Translations under genes and position numbers: made by a program
Source: Hydrogenovibrio sp. UBA654
GTDB taxonomy: Bacteria > Pseudomonadota > Gammaproteobacteria > Thiomicrospirales > Thiomicrospiraceae
NCBI GenBank assembly: GCA_002299585.1
Contig: DBOE01000026.1
Span: 1 to 34,320, forward strand
Direction: 5' to 3'
DNA length: 34,320 bases
Shown: positions 6,431 to 13,639 of the stretch, piece after piece
How the letters are laid out: the number at the start of each line of letters is the position of its first letter
Position numbering within the stretch: position 1 is the first letter of the stretch
Notes under the pieces: model-generated
Database searches by the model: none
Told to the model about the DNA's origin: nothing
Seen by the model: only the letters and a program-made list of their open reading frames with translations

Positions 6431-8702
6431 AAATTTTAGTATATTTTTGCTGTTTTTATTAATTAATCAAGTAGTTTATGCTAATGATTTTGCAATCAAG
6501 AAGATTATTGTAGAAGGTAATCAAAGAATTAGTTTTGAGACAATCCGTAGCTATTTACCTGTTGAAGCAGGGGATGTTTTAACTAAAGAGCTCTCTGCAA
6601 GTAGTTTAAAACAACTCTACCAAACTAAATTTTTTAAAGATATTTCTTTATATAAACAAAAAAATGGCATTTTAAAAATAGTGGTATTGGAGAGCCCATC
6701 TATTGCAGACATATCAATGGAAGGTAATGAATTAATCAAAACCGAAGATTTAGAAAAAGCCCTGTCTGCATTAGGGGTGAGGAAAGGTAGGATTTTTAAT
6801 AAAAATCAATTAGAAAAAATAGTTATAGATTTAAAAAAACAATACCAAAACCAAGGTTACTATGCTGCGGAAATAGAAATTATTGTTAAAGATTTACTTA
6901 GAAACAGAGTGTCATTAAAAGTAAATGTTGAAGAAGGAAAGCCTGCAGCTATAAGTAGAATTACTTTAGTTGGAAATAAAACTTATTCTGATAGTAAATT
7001 AAAAGGGCTTTTGTTACTTTCTGATTGGTCAATATTTGGTGATGGAGACAGCTACTCTAAGCCTAAGCTATTGTCTGATGAAGAAACGATTAAGTCTTAT
7101 TATATGGATAGAGGTTTTGCAGATTTTAAACATAAAGATAGTCAAGTTAGCCTATCAGTTGATAAAACAGAAGTTTTTATAACAATTAACTTTGAAGAGG
7201 GTCCTCAGTACAAAATTGCAGAAATAAAGTTTTCTGGAGAAACCATCTTAGAAAATAATGAGCTGGTTAAATTACTACTAATTGCGAATAAAGATTTATA
7301 CTCCAGAAGTAAAGTAGTTGCAACGCTTAATAGTATGAGGGATCGTCTAAGTGAAGAAGGTTATGCCTTTGCAGAAATAGAACCCAAAATAAAGCTAGAT
7401 TCAGCAACTAAAAAAGTAAGTATAAATTTTAGTATAGAACCTAAAAAGAGAATCTATGTTAGAAGAATAATTATAAAAGGCAATACCAGGACTAAGGATT
7501 CAGTGATAAGGAGAGAGTTAAGGCAGTTAGAGTCAGCTCCTTATTCATTAAAGTTAGTTAGAAGATCTAATACGAGGCTAAATAGGTTAGGCTTTTTTAA
7601 GCTTGCTAAAATAGATACTAAAAAAGTTGCAGATGATTTAGTTGACTTAGTCATAACTGTTGAAGAGCAATCTACAGGGTCATTTAATGCCGGGGTTGGT
7701 TATTCTCAATTATTTGGAACTAATTTTACAATAGGGATTACAGAAAGAAATGTAATAGGTTCAGGTTACAGGGCAAATTTAAACACTAATTATAATGTAG
7801 CAATTAGGTCACTAGATCTAGGTGTAACTAATCCATATTTTACTAATGATGCGGTTTCTCTTGGCGTAGGGGTTTACCATAGAGAAATGGATGCGCAACA
7901 ACTTGGTGTCGCACCTTATACCACTAATCATTATGGTGTTCGTTTAAGTACCTCTTACCCATCTAGTGAATGGAGCAACTTATCTTTTGCGGTAAAAGCC
8001 GATGATCAAAATATTCTTTGCCAAGATAGTTTTAATGCTTGTACCAGTTATATAGCAGATAAAGGTAAGCATTTTAACTCTATACGACTTTCTACAGGTT
8101 GGAATTACGATACTAAAAATGCATTTTACTTTCCTTCTGCGGGGCAAAAAACCAGTTTAAACATGGAGTTAGTTGTGCCTACTGGAACAAATCTTTCTTT
8201 TTATAAAATATTTGCTAATCAAAGTGTTTTTGTTCCCGTTTCAAAAAAACTTACCTTAAAGATAAAGGCAGGGGTTGCATATGGTGATGGCTATAATGGA
8301 TTCCAAGGAATACCATTTTATGAAAACTTTTATGCAGGAGGCATAGGTAGTGTAAGGGGCTATGCTCCCAACTCACTTGGCCCACGTTTTGACTTAGTTG
8401 CAGATGGCTCTTCAAATCCTTCAGGGGGTGCTTTTAGGGCTCTTTCTAATGTAGAGCTAATTTTCCCTATGCCATTTATTGAAGATCCTGGAAACTTTCG
8501 TTTTAGTTTATTTGCTGATGCAGGAAATGTTTTTCAAAATTTTAATTCAGCTGATATAAATGGCCTTCGTACTTCTGCTGGATTAGGGGTGTTTTGGATT
8601 ACTCCTATGGGCCCCTTAGCATTTAGTCTTGCTAGGACATTAAATGATAGAACAGGAGATAACACGCAAGTCTTTCAATTTAATCTAGGGATTCCTCTAT
8701 AG
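6423..8702 (+). CDS. bamA: Outer membrane protein assembly factor BamA
   Basis: BamA is the Omp85 core that inserts beta-barrel proteins into the outer membrane. With the start at 6423 it has a clean signal peptide (MIKNFSIFLLFLLINQVVYA, 20 residues), then five POTRA repeats to about residue 415 and a 16-strand barrel. The barrel carries the invariant VRGY motif (GGIGSVRGYAPN). The 759 residues are slightly short of E. coli (810). The final strand ends FQFNLGIPL, so the last residue is Leu instead of the usual aromatic, although FQFN matches the family. ATG 6402 would add seven residues before the signal peptide and deepen the rseP overlap, so I prefer 6423. Confidence 0.96.
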   Translation: MIKNFSIFLLFLLINQVVYANDFAIKKIIVEGNQRISFETIRSYLPVEAGDVLTKELSASSLKQLYQTKFFKDISLYKQKNGILKIVVLESPSIADISMEGNELIKTEDLEKALSALGVRKGRIFNKNQLEKIVIDLKKQYQNQGYYAAEIEIIVKDLLRNRVSLKVNVEEGKPAAISRITLVGNKTYSDSKLKGLLLLSDWSIFGDGDSYSKPKLLSDEETIKSYYMDRGFADFKHKDSQVSLSVDKTEVFITINFEEGPQYKIAEIKFSGETILENNELVKLLLIANKDLYSRSKVVATLNSMRDRLSEEGYAFAEIEPKIKLDSATKKVSINFSIEPKKRIYVRRIIIKGNTRTKDSVIRRELRQLESAPYSLKLVRRSNTRLNRLGFFKLAKIDTKKVADDLVDLVITVEEQSTGSFNAGVGYSQLFGTNFTIGITERNVIGSGYRANLNTNYNVAIRSLDLGVTNPYFTNDAVSLGVGVYHREMDAQQLGVAPYTTNHYGVRLSTSYPSSEWSNLSFAVKADDQNILCQDSFNACTSYIADKGKHFNSIRLSTGWNYDTKNAFYFPSAGQKTSLNMELVVPTGTNLSFYKIFANQSVFVPVSKKLTLKIKAGVAYGDGYNGFQGIPFYENFYAGGIGSVRGYAPNSLGPRFDLVADGSSNPSGGAFRALSNVELIFPMPFIEDPGNFRFSLFADAGNVFQNFNSADINGLRTSAGLGVFWITPMGPLAFSLARTLNDRTGDNTQVFQFNLGIPL

Positions 8703-8734
8703 ATAATTATGCGTATAAACCTAGTAAAATTGGG

Positions 8735-8740
8735 TATAAT
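8735..8740 (+). promoter_or_regulatory. -10 box upstream of skp
   Basis: A perfect TATAAT lies 38 nt before the preferred skp ATG and would start a transcript near 8747. No good -35 box lies 16-18 nt upstream, so it is a weak promoter, a chance AT-rich match or one needing an activator. If used, it means the ORF beginning at 8709 is not the real skp start. Confidence 0.4.
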
Positions 8741-8777
8741 GTCTGCTTGTTTTTATATCCAAACTAAAAGGTTTTTT

Positions 8778-9290
8778 ATGCGCCAATTATTTATTGTCTT
8801 ATTAGTATGTTTTGCAACATTTTTTACAACAGTTGGTTTTGCACAACAATTAAAAATAGGTGTTGTTAATGTTGGTTTACTATTAGAGCAAACACCACAA
8901 GCAAAAGCTGCATCTAAGTCCCTTGAAAAAGAATTTGCCCCCCAGCAAGCACAGTTAACTAGACTAGTCCAACAAATGGAAAAAAAACAGAAGAATTTCC
9001 AAAAAAATAAATTAGTAATGTCCGAGTCACAACTACAGTTTTCACAAAGAGAAATTGAAGTTCTTAATAGAGATATGCAAAGAAAAAAAAATGACATTCA
9101 AGAACTAGTTAATATAAAAAGAAATGAAAAGTTAGTTAGTTTACAGAATGTTGTTAATCAAGCTATAAAGGAGGTAGGCAAGCAAGAAAAATTAGATTTA
9201 ATTCTTTATGAAGGTATTGCTTACACAAATAATCGCTTAGATGTAACTAAAAAAGTTCTTGAACATTTGAAGAAAAAATATCGTAAGTAG
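8778..9290 (+). CDS. skp: Periplasmic chaperone Skp (OmpH family)
   Basis: Skp is a trimeric jellyfish-shaped chaperone that holds unfolded outer-membrane proteins on the way to BamA. The start at 8778 gives a signal peptide MRQLFIVLLVCFATFFTTVGFA followed by QQLKIGVVNVGLLLEQTPQ, the family's conserved N-terminal strand. A long Lys/Gln/Glu-rich helical region forms the tentacles, and the protein ends in the conserved LDLILYEGIAY strand. 170 residues is usual. An upstream in-frame ATG at 8709 would put 23 residues before the signal peptide and would start 6 nt after the bamA stop; this is unlikely. AAAAGG precedes 8778. Confidence 0.93.
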   Translation: MRQLFIVLLVCFATFFTTVGFAQQLKIGVVNVGLLLEQTPQAKAASKSLEKEFAPQQAQLTRLVQQMEKKQKNFQKNKLVMSESQLQFSQREIEVLNRDMQRKKNDIQELVNIKRNEKLVSLQNVVNQAIKEVGKQEKLDLILYEGIAYTNNRLDVTKKVLEHLKKKYRK

Positions 9291-9297
9291 TTTATAA

Positions 9298-10338
9298 ATG
9301 ACAGCTCTTGAAATAGTTAAACTTCTTGAAAAAAAAGGTATTTCAGCTTTTTTTAGCGGAACAAATAGCTCTGAAGTTAATCAGGTATCAGGTTTAATAG
9401 AAGCTAATGAAAATAATATTAGTTTTTTTAATGATCTAAAAAGGCTTACTGAACTGCAAAATACTAGTGCAGGTATAGTAATCTTGCAAGAAAAATATGC
9501 TGAACAGGTTAGTAGTTGTAAAATTTTTGTTGAAGATCCTTATGTAGCTTATGCGATAGTTTCTCAGTTTTTAAACATAATAAATTTAAAACCAGGTATA
9601 GCTGTTTCAGCTATAGTTTCAACTTTAGTAACTGTTCCTAGTTCATGTCAAATTGAAGCAAATGTTGTTATTTGTGATAATGTTAAAATTGGTAAAAATT
9701 GTATAATTGGAGCAGGTAGTGTAATAAAAGATGATTGTATTATTGGTAATAATGTAACTATATATAGCAATGTGGTAATTGAAAAAAATTGTAAAATTGG
9801 CAATAATACCTCAATAGAATCTGGCACAGTAATAGGTGGTCAAGGATTTGGTTTTGCCAATAATAAAGGTCAGTGGTTAAGAATCCCTCAAATAGGTAGA
9901 GTGCTTATTGGTAATAATGTGTGGATTGGTAATAACTGCTCTATTGATCGAGGCACTCTCAATAACACTATTATTGAGGATAATTGTATTATTGATAATC
10001 TAGTGCATATTGCCCATAATGTTGAAATAGGTTGCGGCAGTGCAATAGCGGGACAAGTAGGTTTTGCAGGTAGTACTAAAATAGGTAAATACAATGTTTT
10101 TGCAGGTCAGGTTGGTATAACAGGGCATATAAATACAGCGGATAACTGCCATTTTGGAGCAAAAGCGGGTATTACTAATAATGTTAAATTAGCGGGTAAT
10201 TATTCAGGGTTCCCTGCTATTGAAACGGCTAGTTGGCAAAAATCGGTGGTTAGAATAAAATCTTTAGATAAAGTGGCAAAAAAAATTAAAGATTTAGAAA
10301 AAGAATTACAAAAATTAAAAAGAGTTTTGGAAAAATAA
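9298..10338 (+). CDS. lpxD: UDP-3-O-acylglucosamine N-acyltransferase
   Basis: LpxD adds the N-linked acyl chain in lipid A synthesis (third step) using acyl-ACP. An N-terminal uridine-binding domain (about 1-100) is followed by a long left-handed beta helix of hexapeptide repeats (many I-G-x-N and I-x-x-N units, about 110-300). The catalytic His lies in NLVHIAHNVEIG, followed by GQVGFAGS and a C-terminal Lys-rich helix. 346 residues matches E. coli (341). It starts 7 nt after skp, in the conserved skp-lpxD-fabZ-lpxA-lpxB order. Confidence 0.96.
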   Translation: MTALEIVKLLEKKGISAFFSGTNSSEVNQVSGLIEANENNISFFNDLKRLTELQNTSAGIVILQEKYAEQVSSCKIFVEDPYVAYAIVSQFLNIINLKPGIAVSAIVSTLVTVPSSCQIEANVVICDNVKIGKNCIIGAGSVIKDDCIIGNNVTIYSNVVIEKNCKIGNNTSIESGTVIGGQGFGFANNKGQWLRIPQIGRVLIGNNVWIGNNCSIDRGTLNNTIIEDNCIIDNLVHIAHNVEIGCGSAIAGQVGFAGSTKIGKYNVFAGQVGITGHINTADNCHFGAKAGITNNVKLAGNYSGFPAIETASWQKSVVRIKSLDKVAKKIKDLEKELQKLKRVLEK

Positions 10339-10340
10339 TT

Positions 10341-10781
10341 ATGCAGATGGATATTAAAGAAATATTTGACTATTTACCCCACAGATACCCATTTTTATTG
10401 GTAGATAGGGTCGTTGATTTTAAGCTTGGAGAATCGCTAAAAGCATTCAAAAATATTACTTTTAATGAACCACAATTTACTGGACATTTTCCAGAAAATC
10501 CGATAATGCCTGGAGTTTTGATTGTTGAAGCTATGGCTCAATGTACGGGAATATTGGCCTTTAAATCGCAAGGAACTAAATTAGATGGTAAAACCATGTA
10601 TTATTTGGCATCAGTTGATAATTGCCGTTTTAGAAAACCAGCTGTGCCAGGAGATAGATTAGATTTTGAAGTAATTACCTCCAATAAAAAACGCGGAATT
10701 TGGAAGTTTTCTTGTGTGACCAAGGTTGAAGGGAAAATTATAGCCTCATGTGACATGATGTGTGCTCAAAGAGACATTTAA
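10341..10781 (+). CDS. fabZ: (3R)-hydroxymyristoyl-ACP dehydratase
   Basis: FabZ dehydrates 3-hydroxyacyl-ACP in fatty acid synthesis and competes with LpxA/LpxD for the same acyl-ACP pool, which explains its place in the lpx cluster. It has a hot-dog fold with catalytic His49 in TGHFPENPIMPG and Glu63 in VEAMAQ. LPHRYPFLLVDRV at the N-terminus is also diagnostic. The 146-residue length is standard. A second ATG at 10347 would remove two residues and is equally possible. It begins 2 nt after lpxD. Confidence 0.95.
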   Translation: MQMDIKEIFDYLPHRYPFLLVDRVVDFKLGESLKAFKNITFNEPQFTGHFPENPIMPGVLIVEAMAQCTGILAFKSQGTKLDGKTMYYLASVDNCRFRKPAVPGDRLDFEVITSNKKRGIWKFSCVTKVEGKIIASCDMMCAQRDI

Positions 10782-10792
10782 GAGATTATAAA

Positions 10793-11563
10793 ATGATTCA
10801 TTCTACTGCTATTGTACATAAAAACTCTATAATTGGTAATAATGTTGAGATAGGTGCTTATAGCATAATTGGTGAACAGGTAACTATTGATGATAATACT
10901 AAAATAGAGCCTCATGTGGTTATTTCAGGGTCTACTACAATTGGTAAAAATAATCATTTTTTTCAATTTGGTTCTATTGGAGCAGCTCCACAAGATAAAA
11001 AATATATTGATGGGCCTACTACTCTAGTTATAGGAAATAATAATACTTTTCGTGAGAATGTGACGATCAATCGTGGCACCATTCAAGATCGCGGTGAAAC
11101 ATTTATTGGTAATGATAATTGGATAATGGCAGGAGTACATATAGCCCATGATTGTATTATTGGTAATAATACAATTTTTGCGAATGCCTCTGCTTTGGCA
11201 GGACATGTAACCGTTAATGATTGGGCGATTCTTGGAGGTTATACTTTAGTGCATCAATTTTGTAGGTTAGGAGAACATAGTTTTTGTGGTATGGGTAGTG
11301 TTATCAGCCAAGATGTACCGAGTTTTGTAACAGTTTCTGGTAATTTAGCTTATCCTAGAGGTATTAATCTAGAGGGTTTAAAAAGGCGAGGTTTTGATAA
11401 AGAGCAACTTAGTTTAGTTAAAAAATCTTACCGTATTTTATATCGTAACAGCTATGGCTTGGAAAAAGCTATTGCAGAAATTGAAGATATTAATGACCAA
11501 AAAAACTCTTTGGGAACATTAATAAAATTCTTGAAAAATTCTTCTCGTGGTATTGTCCGTTAG
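10793..11563 (+). CDS. lpxA: UDP-N-acetylglucosamine O-acyltransferase
   Basis: LpxA catalyses the first step of lipid A synthesis, moving 3-hydroxyacyl from ACP to UDP-GlcNAc. It is a trimeric left-handed beta helix built of hexapeptide repeats from residue 1. The catalytic His119 is in HIAHDCIIG, and REN.TINRGT and a C-terminal helical domain follow. 256 residues against 262 in E. coli. The ATG at 10793 gives the family start MIHSTAIVH. An earlier in-frame ATG at 10760 would overlap fabZ and add 11 unrelated residues. The 3' end overlaps lpxB by 17 nt if lpxB starts at 11547. Confidence 0.96.
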   Translation: MIHSTAIVHKNSIIGNNVEIGAYSIIGEQVTIDDNTKIEPHVVISGSTTIGKNNHFFQFGSIGAAPQDKKYIDGPTTLVIGNNNTFRENVTINRGTIQDRGETFIGNDNWIMAGVHIAHDCIIGNNTIFANASALAGHVTVNDWAILGGYTLVHQFCRLGEHSFCGMGSVISQDVPSFVTVSGNLAYPRGINLEGLKRRGFDKEQLSLVKKSYRILYRNSYGLEKAIAEIEDINDQKNSLGTLIKFLKNSSRGIVR

Positions 11564-12716
11564 TTCTAACATAATAAAGCCCCCTGTCTTTGCTATGGTA
11601 GCTGGTGAATCTTCTGGAGATTTACTTGGTGGAGATTTAATTAAATCTTTAAAAAAGCATTATCCACATGCCAGCTTTGTTGGTATTGGTGGTGAAAGAA
11701 TGCAAACGGAAGGTTTTAACTCCTGGTATCCAATGGAAAAATTATCCATAATGGGTATTTTTGAGGTTTTAAAACATTTATTTGAACTACTTAAATTAAG
11801 AAAAAATTTAATTAATAAATTAATAGCTTTAAAGCCAGATGTATTTATTGGTATAGATGCCCCAGATTTTAATTTTAAAGTAGAACAGTCTTTAAAAGAA
11901 CAGGGTATAACCGCTATTCATTATGTAGGACCATCGGTATGGGCTTGGCGAGAAAATAGATTAAAAAAAATCAAAACTCAAATTGATGGAATGTTAGTTC
12001 TATTCCCCTTTGAAGAAAAATATTATCATAAATATAATATTCCTGTTAAATTTGTTGGTCATCCTTTAGCTAATCAAATCAGTGGAGAAGATTATACTCA
12101 AGATGCAAGAGAAAAATTAAATCTTGATGCAAATGCTATGGTTACAGGATTAATGCCTGGTTCTAGGTGCTCAGAAGTCAATCAAATGATTGACCTATAT
12201 GTACAAACAGCACTTAATATAAAAAATAAATTCCCTGCTATGGTTTTTTTAATTCCTTGTATAAATAAAAAAATAAAATTAAGAGTAGAGCAATCTTTGC
12301 AGGAATTTGCTAATAATGATAAAAGTTTTAAAGTTTTTTTAAAACAGGCTGAGTTGATTATTGAAGCCTCTAATCAAGTTTTAGTTACTTCTGGCACAGC
12401 AACTTTAGAAGTTGCTTTACATGCTAAGCCTTTGGTATTAGCCATAAAAGTTCATCCAATATCCTATTGGTTAATGAAAAAATTAGCAACAACTAAATGG
12501 ATAGGTCTGCCCAATATTCTTGCCCAAAAAGAGTTAGTTAGTGAACTTATTCAACAAAATGCAACTGTAAGTAATCTTACTGACAAAATGTTAGAAATAA
12601 TTACAGATAATAAAAAAAGAAATATACAAATAATAGCTTTTAAAAATCAGCATAAAATGCTTAAACAAAACGCCTCAAGATTAGCCGCTGAGGCAATAAT
12701 TTCATGGATGAAATAG
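11547..12716 (+). CDS. lpxB: Lipid-A-disaccharide synthase
   Basis: LpxB is a peripheral inner-membrane GT-B glycosyltransferase condensing UDP-diacylglucosamine with lipid X. The N-terminal AMVAGESSGDLLGGDLI, PDVFIGIDAPDFNF and HYVGPSVWAWR motifs and the C-terminal GTATLEVALHAKPLVLAIK segment are diagnostic. Length 389 is close to E. coli (382). The start is not ATG: GTG 11547 or TTG 11553 gives the expected short lead before VAGESSGD, whereas ATG 11595 would leave none. It overlaps lpxA upstream and rnhB by 13 nt downstream. Confidence 0.94.
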   Translation: MVLSVSSNIIKPPVFAMVAGESSGDLLGGDLIKSLKKHYPHASFVGIGGERMQTEGFNSWYPMEKLSIMGIFEVLKHLFELLKLRKNLINKLIALKPDVFIGIDAPDFNFKVEQSLKEQGITAIHYVGPSVWAWRENRLKKIKTQIDGMLVLFPFEEKYYHKYNIPVKFVGHPLANQISGEDYTQDAREKLNLDANAMVTGLMPGSRCSEVNQMIDLYVQTALNIKNKFPAMVFLIPCINKKIKLRVEQSLQEFANNDKSFKVFLKQAELIIEASNQVLVTSGTATLEVALHAKPLVLAIKVHPISYWLMKKLATTKWIGLPNILAQKELVSELIQQNATVSNLTDKMLEIITDNKKRNIQIIAFKNQHKMLKQNASRLAAEAIISWMK

Positions 12717-13273
12717 TCCATGTTGCAGGAGTTGATGAAGTAGGCAGGGGGCCATTAATTGGCAATGTTGTAACAGCTGCAGTAGTTTTACCTAAACATT
12801 GCGACCTAAAATTAGTAGATTCAAAAAAACTTTCTGAAAAGAAATTAATTTATTTTTATGAGCTAATAATTGAGCAGGCAATTGATTATAAAATAGCTAG
12901 AGCTAGCCCCGCAGAAATAGACCAGCTAAATATTTTGTCCGCAACTATGCTGGCAATGAAAAGAGCAGTAGAGGGGATAAATATTAAGGTTGATTTGGTC
13001 TTAGTTGATGGTAACAAATGTCCTGATATATCAATTCCTTGTGAAGCAATAGTTAAAGGAGATAGCAAAGTTTTAGCCATTAGTGCAGCGTCTATTTTAG
13101 CTAAAGTAACTAGAGATAACCAGATGAGAGTCTTAGATAAAGACTACCCACAATATGGTTTTGCTAAGCATAAAGGCTATCCTACCAAGCTACATTTAGA
13201 AAAGATGGCTAAATTAGGGTTGATAGAGGGTTACAGAAAAAGTTTTAGACCAGTAAAAATGTTAATAGGTTAA
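12704..13273 (+). CDS. rnhB: Ribonuclease HII
   Basis: RNase HII nicks RNA in RNA-DNA hybrids and starts removal of single misincorporated ribonucleotides. VAGVDEVGRGPLIGNVV carries catalytic Asp11 and Glu12. DSKKLSEKK, LVDGNKCPD and AISAASILAKVTRD complete the metal site, and KHKGYPTKLH is the conserved C-terminal segment. 189 residues is normal. It overlaps lpxB by 13 nt, as in many gammaproteobacteria, and ends at a terminator. In E. coli dnaE follows; it does not here. Confidence 0.95.
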   Translation: MDEIVHVAGVDEVGRGPLIGNVVTAAVVLPKHCDLKLVDSKKLSEKKLIYFYELIIEQAIDYKIARASPAEIDQLNILSATMLAMKRAVEGINIKVDLVLVDGNKCPDISIPCEAIVKGDSKVLAISAASILAKVTRDNQMRVLDKDYPQYGFAKHKGYPTKLHLEKMAKLGLIEGYRKSFRPVKMLIG

Positions 13274-13283
13274 ATTTAGGAAT

Positions 13284-13310
13284 AAAAAAGCACTAAGAAA
13301 GCGCTTTTTT
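13284..13310. terminator. Bidirectional terminator between rnhB and rpmJ
   Basis: AAAAAAGC (13284-13291) pairs with GCTTTTTT (13303-13310) around an 11-nt loop. The A run on one side and T run on the other let it serve both rnhB from the left and the minus-strand L36 gene from the right. Confidence 0.7.
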
Positions 13311-13332
13311 AGAGGTCAAAGTAAACTAAAGA

Positions 13333-13458
13333 TTAACGCTGACGAGCTTTAAATCTTGGATTAGTTTTGCTAATTACATATACTTTGCCACGGCGTCTAA
13401 CAATTTGGCAATCTTTATGACGCGTTTTAGCTGATTTTAAAGAAGATAAAATTTTCAT
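13333..13458 (-). CDS. rpmJ: 50S ribosomal protein L36, zinc-ligand-poor (YkgO) type
   Basis: This 41-residue minus-strand ORF begins MKILSSLKSAKTRHKDCQIV and ends RRRGKVYVISKTNPRFKARQR, which is L36 of the YkgO or C-minus kind. Canonical L36 has a Cys-Cys-Cys-His zinc site. Here only Cys17 remains, and the Cys in VYVIC of E. coli YkgO is Ser. Such forms let ribosomes do without zinc and in many bacteria are Zur-repressed paralogues; in other lineages they are the only L36. AGGAAT gives the Shine-Dalgarno. It stands alone, away from the spc operon, with its own promoter. Which of the two roles applies depends on whether another rpmJ exists elsewhere. Confidence 0.93.
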   Translation of the reverse strand: MKILSSLKSAKTRHKDCQIVRRRGKVYVISKTNPRFKARQR

Positions 13459-13514
13459 GTTTTTATTCCTATTAGTTTAAGCTAGCTTCCTAGCAGTTCA
13501 AGTTTTATGGATGG

Positions 13515-13543
13515 ATTCTACTTAAAAAGACTACAAATGTCCA
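13515..13543 (-). promoter_or_regulatory. Promoter of the L36 gene
   Basis: Reading the minus strand, TGGACA (13543-13538) is followed after 17 nt by TAGAAT (13520-13515). Each hexamer has one mismatch to consensus. Transcription would begin near 13508, giving a 50-nt leader before the ATG at 13458. Confidence 0.65.
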
Positions 13544-13554
13544 GTATTTACTGG
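13541..13554. promoter_or_regulatory. Palindrome overlapping the L36 -35 box (candidate operator)
   Basis: CCAGTA-TT-TACTGG is a perfect inverted repeat whose left arm covers half of the minus-strand -35 hexamer. It also lies in the shared region upstream of the divergent helicase gene. It does not match the Zur or LexA consensus that I know. It is followed on the plus strand by TTTTTA, so a small hairpin is the alternative reading, although no plus-strand gene needs terminating here. Confidence 0.35.
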
Positions 13555-13639
13555 TTTTTAACATAAAAAAATTAATTATTTATATTGTTGTTTGATAAAT
13601 GAAGTTTAATATCTCTTTTAACTTATAAGGTTTATAGAA

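Noticed and set aside
8753..9097. 114-residue minus-strand ORF over skp
   Set aside because: Antisense to the Lys/Gln-rich skp helices; the composition is low-complexity Phe/Cys/Ser. The skp frame has a signal peptide and family motifs.
13541..13554. LexA or Zur box upstream of yoaA/rpmJ
   Set aside because: The palindrome CCAGTA-TT-TACTGG lacks CTGT-N8-ACAG and does not fit the TGTTATA-type Zur consensus. Kept only as an unnamed candidate operator.
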